Positions 7,910 to 16,106 of a DNA stretch of 64,000 nucleotides are shown piece after piece. A model generated the notes under the pieces. The model searched no databases and was not told the origin of the DNA. It saw only the letters and a list, made by a program, of their open reading frames with translations. Positions within the stretch are counted from its first letter, which is position 1, and every line of letters begins with the position of its first letter. Made by a program: the position numbers and the translations under genes. Source of the DNA: Elusimicrobiota bacterium (lineage in GTDB: Bacteria > Elusimicrobiota > Elusimicrobia > UBA1565 > UBA9628); the NCBI GenBank assembly GCA_030696455.1, contig JAUYSH010000116.1, forward strand, positions 42,398 to 106,397, written 5' to 3'.

Positions 7910-10083
7910 TTCAGGGCCTGGGATATTCGTTCCGGGGTCTGCGGCAAGGTCGGTATCATGCGGCCGGTCGCGTGCTTGACCGCGGCCGCGACGGCCGGCC
8001 CCGGTATGTCCATCGGCAATTCGCCCACGCCTTTGGCGCCGAACGGCCCGCGCGTGTAGGGCTTCTCGACGAGCAGCACCTGGAACGAAGGCGTGTCCAG
8101 GCTCGTCGGGATCACGTAGTTCGTGAGCTGGTTGTTGATCATCACGCCGTCCTTGAAGAGCGGCTCCTCGAGGAGCGCCCAGCCCAGGCCCTGGGTCGAG
8201 CCGCCGATGATCTGCCCCTCGGCGAGCAGGGGGTTGATCGCCTTGCCGATGTCCTGGGCGGTCGTGACCTTGACGAGGCGGACCTCGCAGGTGAGCTTGT
8301 CGATCTCGAGGTCGACCGCGATGGCCGCGTAGGAGTAGACGCCGTACGCGTCGCCGCGATAGGTCGCGTCGTCCCAGGTCACCTCGGGGGGCTTCTCGTA
8401 CTGCACCTCGAAGCGCCGCGCGGGCGCGCCCTTGCACAGGGCGGCGGCGGCCTTCTTGAGGTCGGCGGCCGTCTTTGGGACCCGGCCGAACTCGGCCTCG
8501 AACGCCCGGCGCAGATCGTGCGTCGCGCGGGAGACCAGCCCGCCGACGACCATGCAGGTTCGAGACGCCACCGTGGGACCGGAATCGGGGACCTTATGGG
8601 TGTCGGGCGTCTCGACGGTGAACCATGACGCGGGCACGCCCAGCGCGTCGGCGGCGACCTGGGCGAACATCGTGTTCGTGCCCTGGCCGATCTCGGTCGA
8701 GGCGGCGAGCACGATCAGCTCGCCGTCCTTGGTCAGGGCGACGCCCGCGCGCGAGGCGAGATACACCTCGCCCGAGCCCGTGAAGCCGGCGCCGTGGTGG
8801 CAGACGGCGAGGCCGATGCCCTTCCAGGTTTTATTTCTTTTGTTTTTGTTCCAACGGTCGTACTCTTTACGTTTAGAAACATATTTTGAGTGCTTGACCG
8901 TCTTTTGGAGGCACTCTTCTGCGCCCACCGATTCAACAAGGATCTGCCCCGTGGCCGTGGTCGATCCGAGCTTGAAGATATTGCGCTGTCGCAACGTCAA
9001 CGAATCAATTTTTAACGCGTCGGCGATCCTCTCCCAGTGCAGCTCCACGGCGAACAAGGTCTGCGGCGCGCCGAAGCCGCGGAACGCGCCGTTGGGAGGG
9101 GTGTGCGTCATGACCACCTTCGAGCGCACGCGCACGTTCGGGCATTCGTAGGCGCCGGCCGCGTGCAAGGTCCCGCGCGAGAGCACGACGCCGGACAAGG
9201 TCGCGTAGGCGCCGCCGTCCATGACGACCTCGATGTCCTGCGCGAGCAGCCGGCCGTCCTTGGCCAGGCCGGTGCGGTGGCGCACGAGCGCGGGGTGGCG
9301 CTTGGTCGTCGCGGCCATGTCCTCGTGGCGGTCGTAGGCGATCTTGACCGGGCGCCCGGCCTTGAGCGCGAGCAAAGCCGCGTGGCCGGCGAGCATGGAA
9401 GGGTACTCCTCCTTGCCGCCGAAGCCGCCGCCGGTGACGGTCTGGATGACCCGGATCTTGTCCTCGCCGCGGTTGAAGATCGCCTTCATCGCCTTGAGCA
9501 CGTAGTACGGACACTGGAGCGAGCCGGTCACGATCAGCACGCCGTCCTCTTCGTAGGCCGCGATCGCGTTGTTCTCGATGTAGGCCTGCTCCTGCGAGGG
9601 GGTGCGGTACTCGCCCTCGACGACGACGTCGGCGGCGGCGAAGCCCGCGTCGAGGTCGCCGCGCTCGATCAGGTAGGACTTGAAGACCTTGTCGGACTTC
9701 TCCATGTCGAAGACGGGCGGCAGCGCCTCGTACTCGATCTTGACGCGCTTGGCCGCCTCGTACGCGGTCGCGCGGTCCGGGTGCGCGATGAGGACGATGG
9801 CCTCCTCGCGATGGCGCACGATGCCGTCGGCGAGCAGGGGCTGATCGGCCTCGATCAAGGTCACGAGATTCTTCCCGGGTATATCCTTGGCGGTGACGAC
9901 GACGCATTCGTCCCAGGGGAAGGACGGGTCATAGGCGATCGACTTGATCTTGCCGTGCGGCACCGTGGAGCGGACCGTCACCCCGTGCCAGCAGCCAGGT
10001 ATATTGATGTCGTCGAGGTAGAGCGCGCGCCCCGTCAGCTTCGCGGGCCCGTCCCGCCTCGGCTCATTCTTCCCGACGCTCAT
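7906..10083 (-). CDS. xanthine dehydrogenase-type molybdopterin-binding subunit
   Basis: Catalytic subunit, 725 residues, with the aldehyde oxidase/xanthine dehydrogenase a/b-hammerhead domain at the N-terminus (RRDGPAKLTGRALYLDDI) and the Moco-binding domain after it. Moco motifs are TGGGFGGKEEYP near residue 230, GAFRGFGAPQ near residue 330 and GPFGAKGVGELPMD near the C-terminus, which contains the catalytic Glu (GVGE). The ATG at 10081-10083 is the first start giving the canonical N-terminus. A CxxC-free start and no signal peptide indicate a cytoplasmic enzyme. Together with the two downstream subunits it most likely oxidises hypoxanthine or xanthine to urate, feeding the allantoin pathway. 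Confidence 0.9.
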   Translation of the reverse strand: MSVGKNEPRRDGPAKLTGRALYLDDINIPGCWHGVTVRSTVPHGKIKSIAYDPSFPWDECVVVTAKDIPGKNLVTLIEADQPLLADGIVRHREEAIVLIAHPDRATAYEAAKRVKIEYEALPPVFDMEKSDKVFKSYLIERGDLDAGFAAADVVVEGEYRTPSQEQAYIENNAIAAYEEDGVLIVTGSLQCPYYVLKAMKAIFNRGEDKIRVIQTVTGGGFGGKEEYPSMLAGHAALLALKAGRPVKIAYDRHEDMAATTKRHPALVRHRTGLAKDGRLLAQDIEVVMDGGAYATLSGVVLSRGTLHAAGAYECPNVRVRSKVVMTHTPPNGAFRGFGAPQTLFAVELHWERIADALKIDSLTLRQRNIFKLGSTTATGQILVESVGAEECLQKTVKHSKYVSKRKEYDRWNKNKRNKTWKGIGLAVCHHGAGFTGSGEVYLASRAGVALTKDGELIVLAASTEIGQGTNTMFAQVAADALGVPASWFTVETPDTHKVPDSGPTVASRTCMVVGGLVSRATHDLRRAFEAEFGRVPKTAADLKKAAAALCKGAPARRFEVQYEKPPEVTWDDATYRGDAYGVYSYAAIAVDLEIDKLTCEVRLVKVTTAQDIGKAINPLLAEGQIIGGSTQGLGWALLEEPLFKDGVMINNQLTNYVIPTSLDTPSFQVLLVEKPYTRGPFGAKGVGELPMDIPGPAVAAAVKHATGRMIPTLPQTPERISQALK

Positions 10084-10108
10084 GCCCGAAATCTTACCAA
10101 AGGGAAGC

Positions 10109-10173
10109 GGTGTCAGGCATTCCGGTATTTTCAGTATTTCGGCCAAAGTGAAAATACCGGAATGCCTGACACC
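10109..10173. repeat. REP-like perfect inverted repeat between two operon genes
   Basis: Two perfectly complementary 25-base arms (10109-10133 and 10149-10173) flank a 15-base loop. The arm begins GGTGTCAGGCATTCCGG. It starts at the stop codon of the cytochrome gene on the minus strand. No T-run follows, so it is not a classic intrinsic terminator. It resembles repetitive extragenic palindromes built on a TGTCAGGCA/TGCCTGACA core. Only one copy is in this window. Confidence 0.75.
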
Positions 10174-10973
10174 TACTTGGTTCCGGCGAGCGCGGTCATG
10201 TGGTCGAAGTAGGCCATGAGGTCGGCGAGTTCCTTGTTGGACAGCTCGTCGAAGTCGGGCATCTTGGTGCGGCGGAAGGCGGAGGGCTTCTTGATGAAGG
10301 CCTTGAGGAAGGATTTCTTCTGGTAGCGGGTGATGCCGCGCGGCTCGTTGAGGTCGGGGCCGACGGTGCCGCCGGCGCCGCTCATGGCGTGGCAGGAGAT
10401 GCAGTCGCGGCGAAAGATCTTCCAGCCGCGCACCGCGGCCGCGTCGGGGGCGGCGCCCTTGGGGAGGGCCTGGGGATACTCGTCCTCGAGGACGGTCATC
10501 TTGACGCTCGTGATCCGCCAGGGCCAGGGAAAGCCCTTGGCCGGGGTCTGCTCGGGGCCGGTCCAGACGAGGTAGAACGGTCCGGGGAGCACGCCCTTGG
10601 GCATCATCCGCCAGGCGGGGGCGTCCGCGTCGGCGAAGGCGATCATGCCGCCGTCGTTGAGCAGCACGGAGACCCGGGCGTGAGAGCGGTAGCCGTCGAG
10701 CGCCTCGAAGAAGACCTCGCCGAGCACGTTCTCGCCCCAGGAGCCGCCGTACGCCGCCGTGAGCAGGTCCTTGAGCGGCACGGCCTTGTAGCGCATGCGC
10801 CGCTTGTAGAACGGGTCCTCGATCTCGATGGTCCGCGCCGCCGGGCGCTTGGCGAGGTCGGCGGGGGTCAGCTTCAGGACCTCCTTGTCGCCGGAAATAA
10901 AGGAAAGAACGGAAGGGGTGACCTCGCCGGCGCGCAACGGCACGGCGAGCAGGAGGGCGAGAAGGAGGAGCAT
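10173..10973 (-). CDS. exported mono-heme cytochrome c with an N-terminal molybdopterin-oxidoreductase-like domain
   Basis: A 266-residue exported protein. A signal peptide (LLLLALLLAVPLRAGE) is followed by about 150 residues resembling the small molybdopterin-binding/sulfite-oxidase-like fold (LTPADLAKRPA, VPLKDLLTAAYGG, LLNDGGMIAFADADAPAW), then a class I cytochrome c domain with one heme motif CISCH near residue 192 and a downstream Met ligand candidate in RRTKMPDFDEL. The pattern suggests periplasmic electron transfer. It lies upstream of the molybdenum hydroxylase genes on the same strand, separated by an inverted repeat, so it may or may not belong to that operon. I considered PuuD-type cytochrome-linked uricase and rejected it because no multi-pass membrane domain is present. 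Confidence 0.75.
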   Translation of the reverse strand: MLLLLALLLAVPLRAGEVTPSVLSFISGDKEVLKLTPADLAKRPAARTIEIEDPFYKRRMRYKAVPLKDLLTAAYGGSWGENVLGEVFFEALDGYRSHARVSVLLNDGGMIAFADADAPAWRMMPKGVLPGPFYLVWTGPEQTPAKGFPWPWRITSVKMTVLEDEYPQALPKGAAPDAAAVRGWKIFRRDCISCHAMSGAGGTVGPDLNEPRGITRYQKKSFLKAFIKKPSAFRRTKMPDFDELSNKELADLMAYFDHMTALAGTK

Positions 10974-10982
10974 GAACGGATT

Positions 10983-12773
10983 CTACCGCTTCAGCGATAC
11001 CACGGGGAAGAACAAACCTTGGCGCTCGCGCGTCCACCAGACGCCGTCGGCGCGGCGGGCCTCCGCCGAGGCGAACGCGGTCTTGTGGCGGATGGCGCGG
11101 GCGTAGAGCGGCCGCGCGCCGCCGAGCGGGCTCGGGCCCATGAGGCCCGCGACGGACGGGCTGCCCTCGAGCAGGCGGAACAAAAGGTTGGCGAACCAGG
11201 GGCTGTCGCCCGGCTCGCCCAGCGCCGCGAACCAGAACTGCCAATCGAGGCGGGGCATGAAGGGCGCGATCACGGGCGGCGCGCGGCGCGGGTCTCCGGG
11301 CTTATAAGGGAGGGGCCACTCGCGCCACTCGCGTCCGTCGGCTGAGACCTCGACGGAGATCTCGTCGCGCGTGCGGGTCATGAGCGAGAACAGGCCGTAG
11401 CCGTTGAAGGAGCGCAGGGGGGAGAGGACGCCGGCGAGCGCGCGCACGGGCGCCGGGGCATGGAAGCCCGTGATCGAGAGCGTTCCGAAAAGGCCGAGCG
11501 TCAACGAAACGACCGCGACGATTCCGAGGCTCCAGGTCCGCGCCTTCGGCGCGGCGCTGCCGGCGGGGGCTTTCTCGATGCGGCGGAGGAAGCGGTCGTC
11601 GAGGCAGGCGAGGCACAGGACGACGGTCAGCAGATTGAAGAACCCGTAATTGCCGGTGGCGGCGATCAAGACCATCAGGATCGCGATCAAGCCCGCGCCC
11701 GCGGCGCGGGCGCGGCGCGGCAAAAGGATGAGGACCGGAGCGACGAGCTCTATCGTCAACAACGTCAGACAGGACGCTTTATGGAACCACAACGGCGAAC
11801 GATCGAACCACCACGCCAGCGGCGTCGGCAGCGGCTGGGTCCAGTAATGATAGGTCAGGGCGGTCAGGTCGCGCCACGACGGGTCGCCGGAGAACAGTTT
11901 GACGAGGCCCGACTGCATCATCAGCTTGAACAGGAGGAGGCGTATCAGCCATAACGCCAAGCGCGAGGGCTCGGCGGCTTTTTTCCGCCACGGGGCGAGG
12001 AAGCAGGCGAGCAGGCCCGCTTCTAAAAGGAGCACGTCCCACTGGAAGCTCATGAAGTCCCCGCCGATCGCGCACAGGGACAGGTAAAGCGCCCAGCACA
12101 GCAGGGCGCAGGGGCCGGCGGCGACGCCGGCGATCAGGCCGAGCGAGGCGAGGCCGCCGAGCCAGCAATACGCCGTCAGCGCGGCGTCGGAGGCCGAGAG
12201 CCAGGCGGCGGTCGGGAGCAGCCAGTAGCGCGAGGCGCCGAGCTGGGCTCGGGCGGAGTCGAGCATCGCCGCGGCGGGCATGACGCCGTCGGAGCCGATG
12301 AGGCCCCGGACCTGGGAGCCGAAGGAGGCGAAGGCGATCAAATAGCACAGCCCGAGGCCGGCCAGGAACAGCCGCGCCGTGAAGCCCGCCGGCGCGGGCA
12401 CGGTCGAGGAGCCCCACAGGAGGCGGGTCAGGCGCGCGAAGAACGGGCGGCGCGCGGCGATGAAGCGGTAGACGGCCTCGGAGACGAAAGCGACGCCCGG
12501 CGCGGCGTAGAATCGAGGGAGCCAGGAAAGCCCGGGCGCGTAGGCGAGGGCGCGCAGGGCGGCCTCGGCGCCGCGGGATGTTCGATCCGCCTCGAAGAGG
12601 TGAATCGCCCCGAGGAAGGCCTCGCGCGGGATCTCGGGATGCCTCGCGGCGGCGCTTTGAAAGGGCTCGTAATCGACCTTGGCTCCGGTGGCGCGGCGCC
12701 AGCGCGCGATCCACAGGCGGCAGAACCCGCAGTCGCCGTCGAAGACGAGGACGGGACGCCGCTTCTCGCTCAT
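10983..12773 (-). CDS. DCC (DUF393) thiol-disulfide domain fused to a lipase-maturation-factor membrane domain
   Basis: A 596-residue fusion. Residues 1-125 are a DCC/DUF393 domain with the signature VFDGDCGFCRLW (DxxCxxC thiol pair). Residues from about 140 onward match the lipase maturation factor (LMF) family: many membrane helices, YHYWTQPLPTPLAWW (a hallmark LMF segment), FNGYGLFSLMTRTRDEI, and a soluble C-terminal part with RLDWQFWFAAL. LMF1 helps fold secreted lipases in the vertebrate ER; the bacterial role is not established. A disulfide-handling or folding function at the membrane is inferred from the fused thiol domain. It starts 26 bases after the helicase gene and ends 9 bases before the cytochrome gene. 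Confidence 0.85.
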   Translation of the reverse strand: MSEKRRPVLVFDGDCGFCRLWIARWRRATGAKVDYEPFQSAAARHPEIPREAFLGAIHLFEADRTSRGAEAALRALAYAPGLSWLPRFYAAPGVAFVSEAVYRFIAARRPFFARLTRLLWGSSTVPAPAGFTARLFLAGLGLCYLIAFASFGSQVRGLIGSDGVMPAAAMLDSARAQLGASRYWLLPTAAWLSASDAALTAYCWLGGLASLGLIAGVAAGPCALLCWALYLSLCAIGGDFMSFQWDVLLLEAGLLACFLAPWRKKAAEPSRLALWLIRLLLFKLMMQSGLVKLFSGDPSWRDLTALTYHYWTQPLPTPLAWWFDRSPLWFHKASCLTLLTIELVAPVLILLPRRARAAGAGLIAILMVLIAATGNYGFFNLLTVVLCLACLDDRFLRRIEKAPAGSAAPKARTWSLGIVAVVSLTLGLFGTLSITGFHAPAPVRALAGVLSPLRSFNGYGLFSLMTRTRDEISVEVSADGREWREWPLPYKPGDPRRAPPVIAPFMPRLDWQFWFAALGEPGDSPWFANLLFRLLEGSPSVAGLMGPSPLGGARPLYARAIRHKTAFASAEARRADGVWWTRERQGLFFPVVSLKR

Positions 12774-12799
12774 GCGGCGATTATAGCAGGGTCCGCGGG

Positions 12800-14071
12800 T
12801 CAGCGGGGGCGGCGGCGCGTGCGCCAGAACTTCCGGGAAGGGCGTCCGGGGACGGGGACCCCGCCGGGGCGATGCGCGCCGGCGGGCGTGTGCTGCTTCT
12901 GAGGGGGGCGCGGGCCGGTGTGGTGGTGGCCGTGAGGCGCCGCCGGGGCCGAGCGGTAGTCGAAGCCCTCGAGCGTGCGCCGCTCGATGCTCTTGCCGAG
13001 CTTGCGCTCGATCGTGCGGATCATCCCGTCGTCGACCGAGGTGACGAAAGTGTAGGCGTCGCCGGTCTTCGCGGCGCGGCCGGTGCGGCCGATGCGGTGG
13101 ACGTAGGCCTCGGGCGTGTCGGTGATGTCGTAGTTGATGACGTGGGAGATCTGCGACACGTCGATGCCGCGCGCGGCGATGTCGGTGGCGACGAGCACGT
13201 GCACCTTCCCCTCGCGGAAGGAGTCGAGCGCGGCCTTGCGGCGGTTTTGAGACAGATTGCCCTGCAAGGAAGTCGAGGAGTGTCCGGCCTCCTTGACCTT
13301 GTCGGCGATGCGCTTGGCGCGGTGCTTGGTGCGCGTGAAGACGAGCACGGACTCGCTGTCGATCTTCTGGAGCAAGGCGAGCAGCAGCGGCGTCTTGAGG
13401 TGCTCGACGACGGGATACAGGGCGTGGGTGACGGTGGTCAGCGCGACGTTGTGGTCGACCTGGACCGTGACGGGGTTGGTCAGGCACTCGTGGGCGAGGC
13501 CGCGCAGCGCGTCGGGCATCGTCGCCGAGAACAGCAAGGTCTGGCGCTGCTTGGGGATCTTCGCGAGGATCTTGCGGATCGACGGCAAAAAACCCATGTC
13601 GAACATCTGGTCGGCCTCGTCGAGGACGAGCACCTCGACGCCGGCGGATTTGAAATGACCTTGCTCCATGTGGTCGATCAGGCGCCCCGGGCAGGCGACG
13701 ACGATCTCGCAGCGGCCGTGCAGGGCCTGGATCTGCTGGTGCATGCTGACGCCGCCGTACACCGTGGCGGCCCGTATGCCGGTGCCGCGGCCGAGGGCGT
13801 CGAAGCTCTCCTTGATCTGCTCGGCGAGCTCGCGGGTCGGGGCGACGATGAGGGCGCGGACATGGCCGCGCGCGCCGGAGCTCAGGCGGTGGAGTATGGG
13901 CAGGGCGAACGCGGCCGTCTTGCCGGTGCCCGTCTGGGCGAGGCCGAGGACGTCGCGGCCCTCGAGGACCTTGGGGATGGCCTGGACCTGGATGGGGGTG
14001 GGGGTGGTGTAGCCGTGCGACTTGAGGGCGGCGTTGAGGGTGGGGTGCAGATTGAAGGCTTCGAAGCTCAT
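12800..14071 (-). CDS. rhlE: DEAD-box ATP-dependent RNA helicase (RhlE-like)
   Basis: A 423-residue RNA helicase with all DEAD-box motifs: Q motif TPTPIQVQAIP, motif I AQTGTGKT, Ia PTRELAEQ, II DEAD, III SAT, IV LVFTRTK, V ATDIAARGID and VI HRIGRTGRA. The last 60 residues are basic and His/Pro/Gly-rich (HGHHHTGPRPPQKQ), as in RhlE tails that bind RNA. The start at 14069-14071 is set by an AGGAG Shine-Dalgarno 6 bases upstream and by family alignment; the open frame extends 46 residues further but without homology. Likely roles are ribosome assembly or mRNA decay. First gene of the minus-strand run, with about 250 bases of leader region shared with a divergent CBS gene. Confidence 0.92.
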   Translation of the reverse strand: MSFEAFNLHPTLNAALKSHGYTTPTPIQVQAIPKVLEGRDVLGLAQTGTGKTAAFALPILHRLSSGARGHVRALIVAPTRELAEQIKESFDALGRGTGIRAATVYGGVSMHQQIQALHGRCEIVVACPGRLIDHMEQGHFKSAGVEVLVLDEADQMFDMGFLPSIRKILAKIPKQRQTLLFSATMPDALRGLAHECLTNPVTVQVDHNVALTTVTHALYPVVEHLKTPLLLALLQKIDSESVLVFTRTKHRAKRIADKVKEAGHSSTSLQGNLSQNRRKAALDSFREGKVHVLVATDIAARGIDVSQISHVINYDITDTPEAYVHRIGRTGRAAKTGDAYTFVTSVDDGMIRTIERKLGKSIERRTLEGFDYRSAPAAPHGHHHTGPRPPQKQHTPAGAHRPGGVPVPGRPSRKFWRTRRRPR

Positions 14072-14328
14072 GGTTCTCCTGGAATAGTAAAGGCCGCCCC
14101 CATCGAGGACGGCCAGCTGAACCGGTCGGTTCTGTCTTCGGGTGAGAAAAGCTTCCGGGGCTTGGGCCGCCGGACGGACGGTGTTCCGTTCCGACGCACA
14201 TGGTACCAATCTTCGGGGGTCCCCGTCCAGGCGCCGGGCGTCACCGGCCTTCTACAACGAAGTCAGCCCGCGTCCATGGACCGCGCCGCCCCGAATCGTT
14301 AGACTCCGGGGCCCAAGGAGATCAACCC

Positions 14329-14757
14329 ATGAAAGTCCGCGAGCTCATGACGAAGAATCCCGTTTGCTGCACGCCGGAGACGCCGCTGGCGGACGTCGCC
14401 AAGACCATGTGCGAGCGCAACGTCGGAGAGCTGCCGGTGGTCGACAACGATCGCGACCTCAGGCCGCTCGGAGTCATCACCGACCGTGACATCGTCTGCC
14501 GTTCGCTCGCCCGGGCCCTTAACCCGCTGGAGCTGGCCGCGCGCGACTGCATGACGCGGACCGTCGTCTCCGTGACGCCGAACACGAGCCTCGAGGACTG
14601 CTGCCGGGTGCTCGAGGAGCGGCTCATACGCCGCGTCGTCGTCGACGAGAACGGCCGCTGCTGCGGCATCGTGTCCCAGGCGGACATCGCCCGCAAGTGC
14701 CCTTCCGACGTCACCAGCGAGGTCGTGCGCGAGGTCTCCCAGCCCGTCGCCGCCTGA
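14329..14757 (+). CDS. tandem CBS-domain protein
   Basis: A 142-residue protein made of two CBS domains: VRELMTKNPVCCTPETPL to GVITDRDIVCR, and DCMTRTVVSVTPNTSL to GIVSQADIARK. Such stand-alone pairs bind adenine nucleotides and act as sensors, but the partner here is unknown. The ATG at 14329 has a good AAGGAG site 8 bases upstream (14315-14320), and a TAGACT box at 14300-14305 may be its -10. The dodecin gene follows after 27 bases, so the two may form an operon. It is similar in design to the N-terminal half of the protein at 48755-49666. Confidence 0.88.
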   Translation: MKVRELMTKNPVCCTPETPLADVAKTMCERNVGELPVVDNDRDLRPLGVITDRDIVCRSLARALNPLELAARDCMTRTVVSVTPNTSLEDCCRVLEERLIRRVVVDENGRCCGIVSQADIARKCPSDVTSEVVREVSQPVAA

Positions 14758-14784
14758 TCGCCGTCGATCCCACGGAGGTTCATC

Positions 14785-15015
14785 ATGTCCGTCATGAAAG
14801 TCATCGAGGTCCTGGCGCAATCCGAGACGAGCTGGGAGGACGCCGCCCAGCAGGCCGTGAAGGAAGCGGGCAAGTCGGTGCGCAACATCAAATCGCTGTA
14901 CGTCGAGAATTTCCAGGCGATCGTCGAGGACGGGCGCCTGGTCTTCCGTCTCGACGCCAAGATATCCTTCGCCGTCGACCCGGAGCATCAGGCCGCGGCC
15001 GCCGGAAAGCGCTAG
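14785..15015 (+). CDS. dodecin, flavin-binding protein
   Basis: A 76-residue protein matching the dodecin family: VMKVIEVLAQSETSWEDAAQ at the N-terminus, a helix, then VRNIKSLYVENFQAIVEDG and YRVxxKISF-like FRLDAKISFAV. Dodecins form hollow dodecamers that store or buffer riboflavin, FMN or FAD, or bind CoA in some bacteria. A GGAGG Shine-Dalgarno lies at about 14774-14778. It follows the CBS gene closely, which would give a common transcript. Confidence 0.92.
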   Translation: MSVMKVIEVLAQSETSWEDAAQQAVKEAGKSVRNIKSLYVENFQAIVEDGRLVFRLDAKISFAVDPEHQAAAAGKR

Positions 15016-15050
15016 CCGCGCTGGCACGATCGTTGCGAGGTAAGGTCCCC

Positions 15051-16076
15051 GTGAGAAAGGCGATCGGGGTCTGGCTGCTGCTGTGCTCGGCGTGCGTCTG
15101 GGTCGTGCTCGTGACGGGCGGGGTCACCCGGCTGACCCACAGCGGGCTTTCCATCGTCGAATGGAAGCCGGTCGTGGGCGTGGTGCCCCCGCTCGGCGAC
15201 GCCCGTTGGGAGGCGGAGTTCGAGAAATACCGGGCGACCCCGGAGTACCTGAAGGTCAACGCGGGCATGAGCCTCGCCGCCTTCAAGTCGATCTATCTGA
15301 TGGAGTACTCCCATCGCCTGCTGGCGCGCGGCGCGGGGCTCATTTTCCTGATCCCCTTCCTATATTTCGCGTTCAAGCGGGCTCTCGACCGCCCCCTGGC
15401 GCTCAAGCTCACCGGGGTCGCCTTGCTCTGGGCGCTGCAGGGGGCCCTCGGGTGGTACATGGTCGCCAGCGGCCTGGTCCTCGAGCCGCGCGTGAGCCAT
15501 TACCGCCTGACCGCCCACCTGCTGGCCGCCTGCCTGCTGTACGCGGTCATGCTGTCGATCGCGCTGGAGCTTCTGCGCCCGGCGGACGCCGCCGCGGGGC
15601 CGCGCCGGCCGTGGCTCTCCCGCCTCTCGGCGGTCCTCGTCGGCCTCTCCTTCCTGACGATCGGGTCGGGCGGCCTCGTCGCCGGCCTGCGCGCCGGCCT
15701 GGCGTTCAACACCTTTCCGCTCGTCGGCGGCTACTGGGTGCCGCCCTACCTGCTCGAGCTGCGCCCGCTGTGGACCAACTTCTTCGAGAACAAGCTGACG
15801 GTCCAATACGATCATCGCGTGCTGGCCGCTTTGCTGGCGCTGACCGCGCTGGCGGCCTGGCTCGGCGGCCTGCGCGCGCGCCTGCCCCGGCGCGCGATGA
15901 CGGCGCTGCACCTGCTCGCCGCCGTCACCGTCGCGCAGTTCGCGCTCGGGGCGTTCACCTTGCTGTACCGGGTGCCCGTCGTCCTCGGCGCGGCCCATCA
16001 GGGCGTCGCGCTGCTCCTGCTCGGCGCCGCGCTGCTCGTCCGCCGCGAAGCGACGCTCCGCCCCGAAAACGGCTGA
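15051..16076 (+). CDS. ctaA: heme A synthase (CtaA/COX15)
   Basis: Oxidises the C8 methyl of heme O to give heme A for aa3-type cytochrome oxidases. A GTG start at 15051 gives 341 residues and about eight membrane helices. Typical motifs are GGVTRLTHSGLSIVEWKP at the start, EYSHRLLARG, HYRLTAHLLAA, YDHRVLAALLAL and GAAHQGVALLLLG, which contain the paired heme-ligand histidines. Length and motif set match the proteobacterial/COX15 type, not the shorter Bacillus type. Its presence implies the organism makes an oxygen-reducing heme-copper oxidase, relevant because an oxygen-sensitive KorAB is also encoded. The oxidase itself is not in the window. It is convergent with mreB. Confidence 0.9.
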   Translation: MRKAIGVWLLLCSACVWVVLVTGGVTRLTHSGLSIVEWKPVVGVVPPLGDARWEAEFEKYRATPEYLKVNAGMSLAAFKSIYLMEYSHRLLARGAGLIFLIPFLYFAFKRALDRPLALKLTGVALLWALQGALGWYMVASGLVLEPRVSHYRLTAHLLAACLLYAVMLSIALELLRPADAAAGPRRPWLSRLSAVLVGLSFLTIGSGGLVAGLRAGLAFNTFPLVGGYWVPPYLLELRPLWTNFFENKLTVQYDHRVLAALLALTALAAWLGGLRARLPRRAMTALHLLAAVTVAQFALGAFTLLYRVPVVLGAAHQGVALLLLGAALLVRREATLRPENG

Positions 16077-16106
16077 ACCGAGCTTCGGTCTATACTTGGC
16101 CGGGAC

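Noticed and set aside
10173..10973. PuuD-type membrane urate oxidase with C-terminal cytochrome c
   Set aside because: The heme motif is there and the context is purine metabolism, but the N-terminal part is a soluble molybdopterin-oxidoreductase-like domain with one signal peptide, not the multi-helix PuuD membrane domain.
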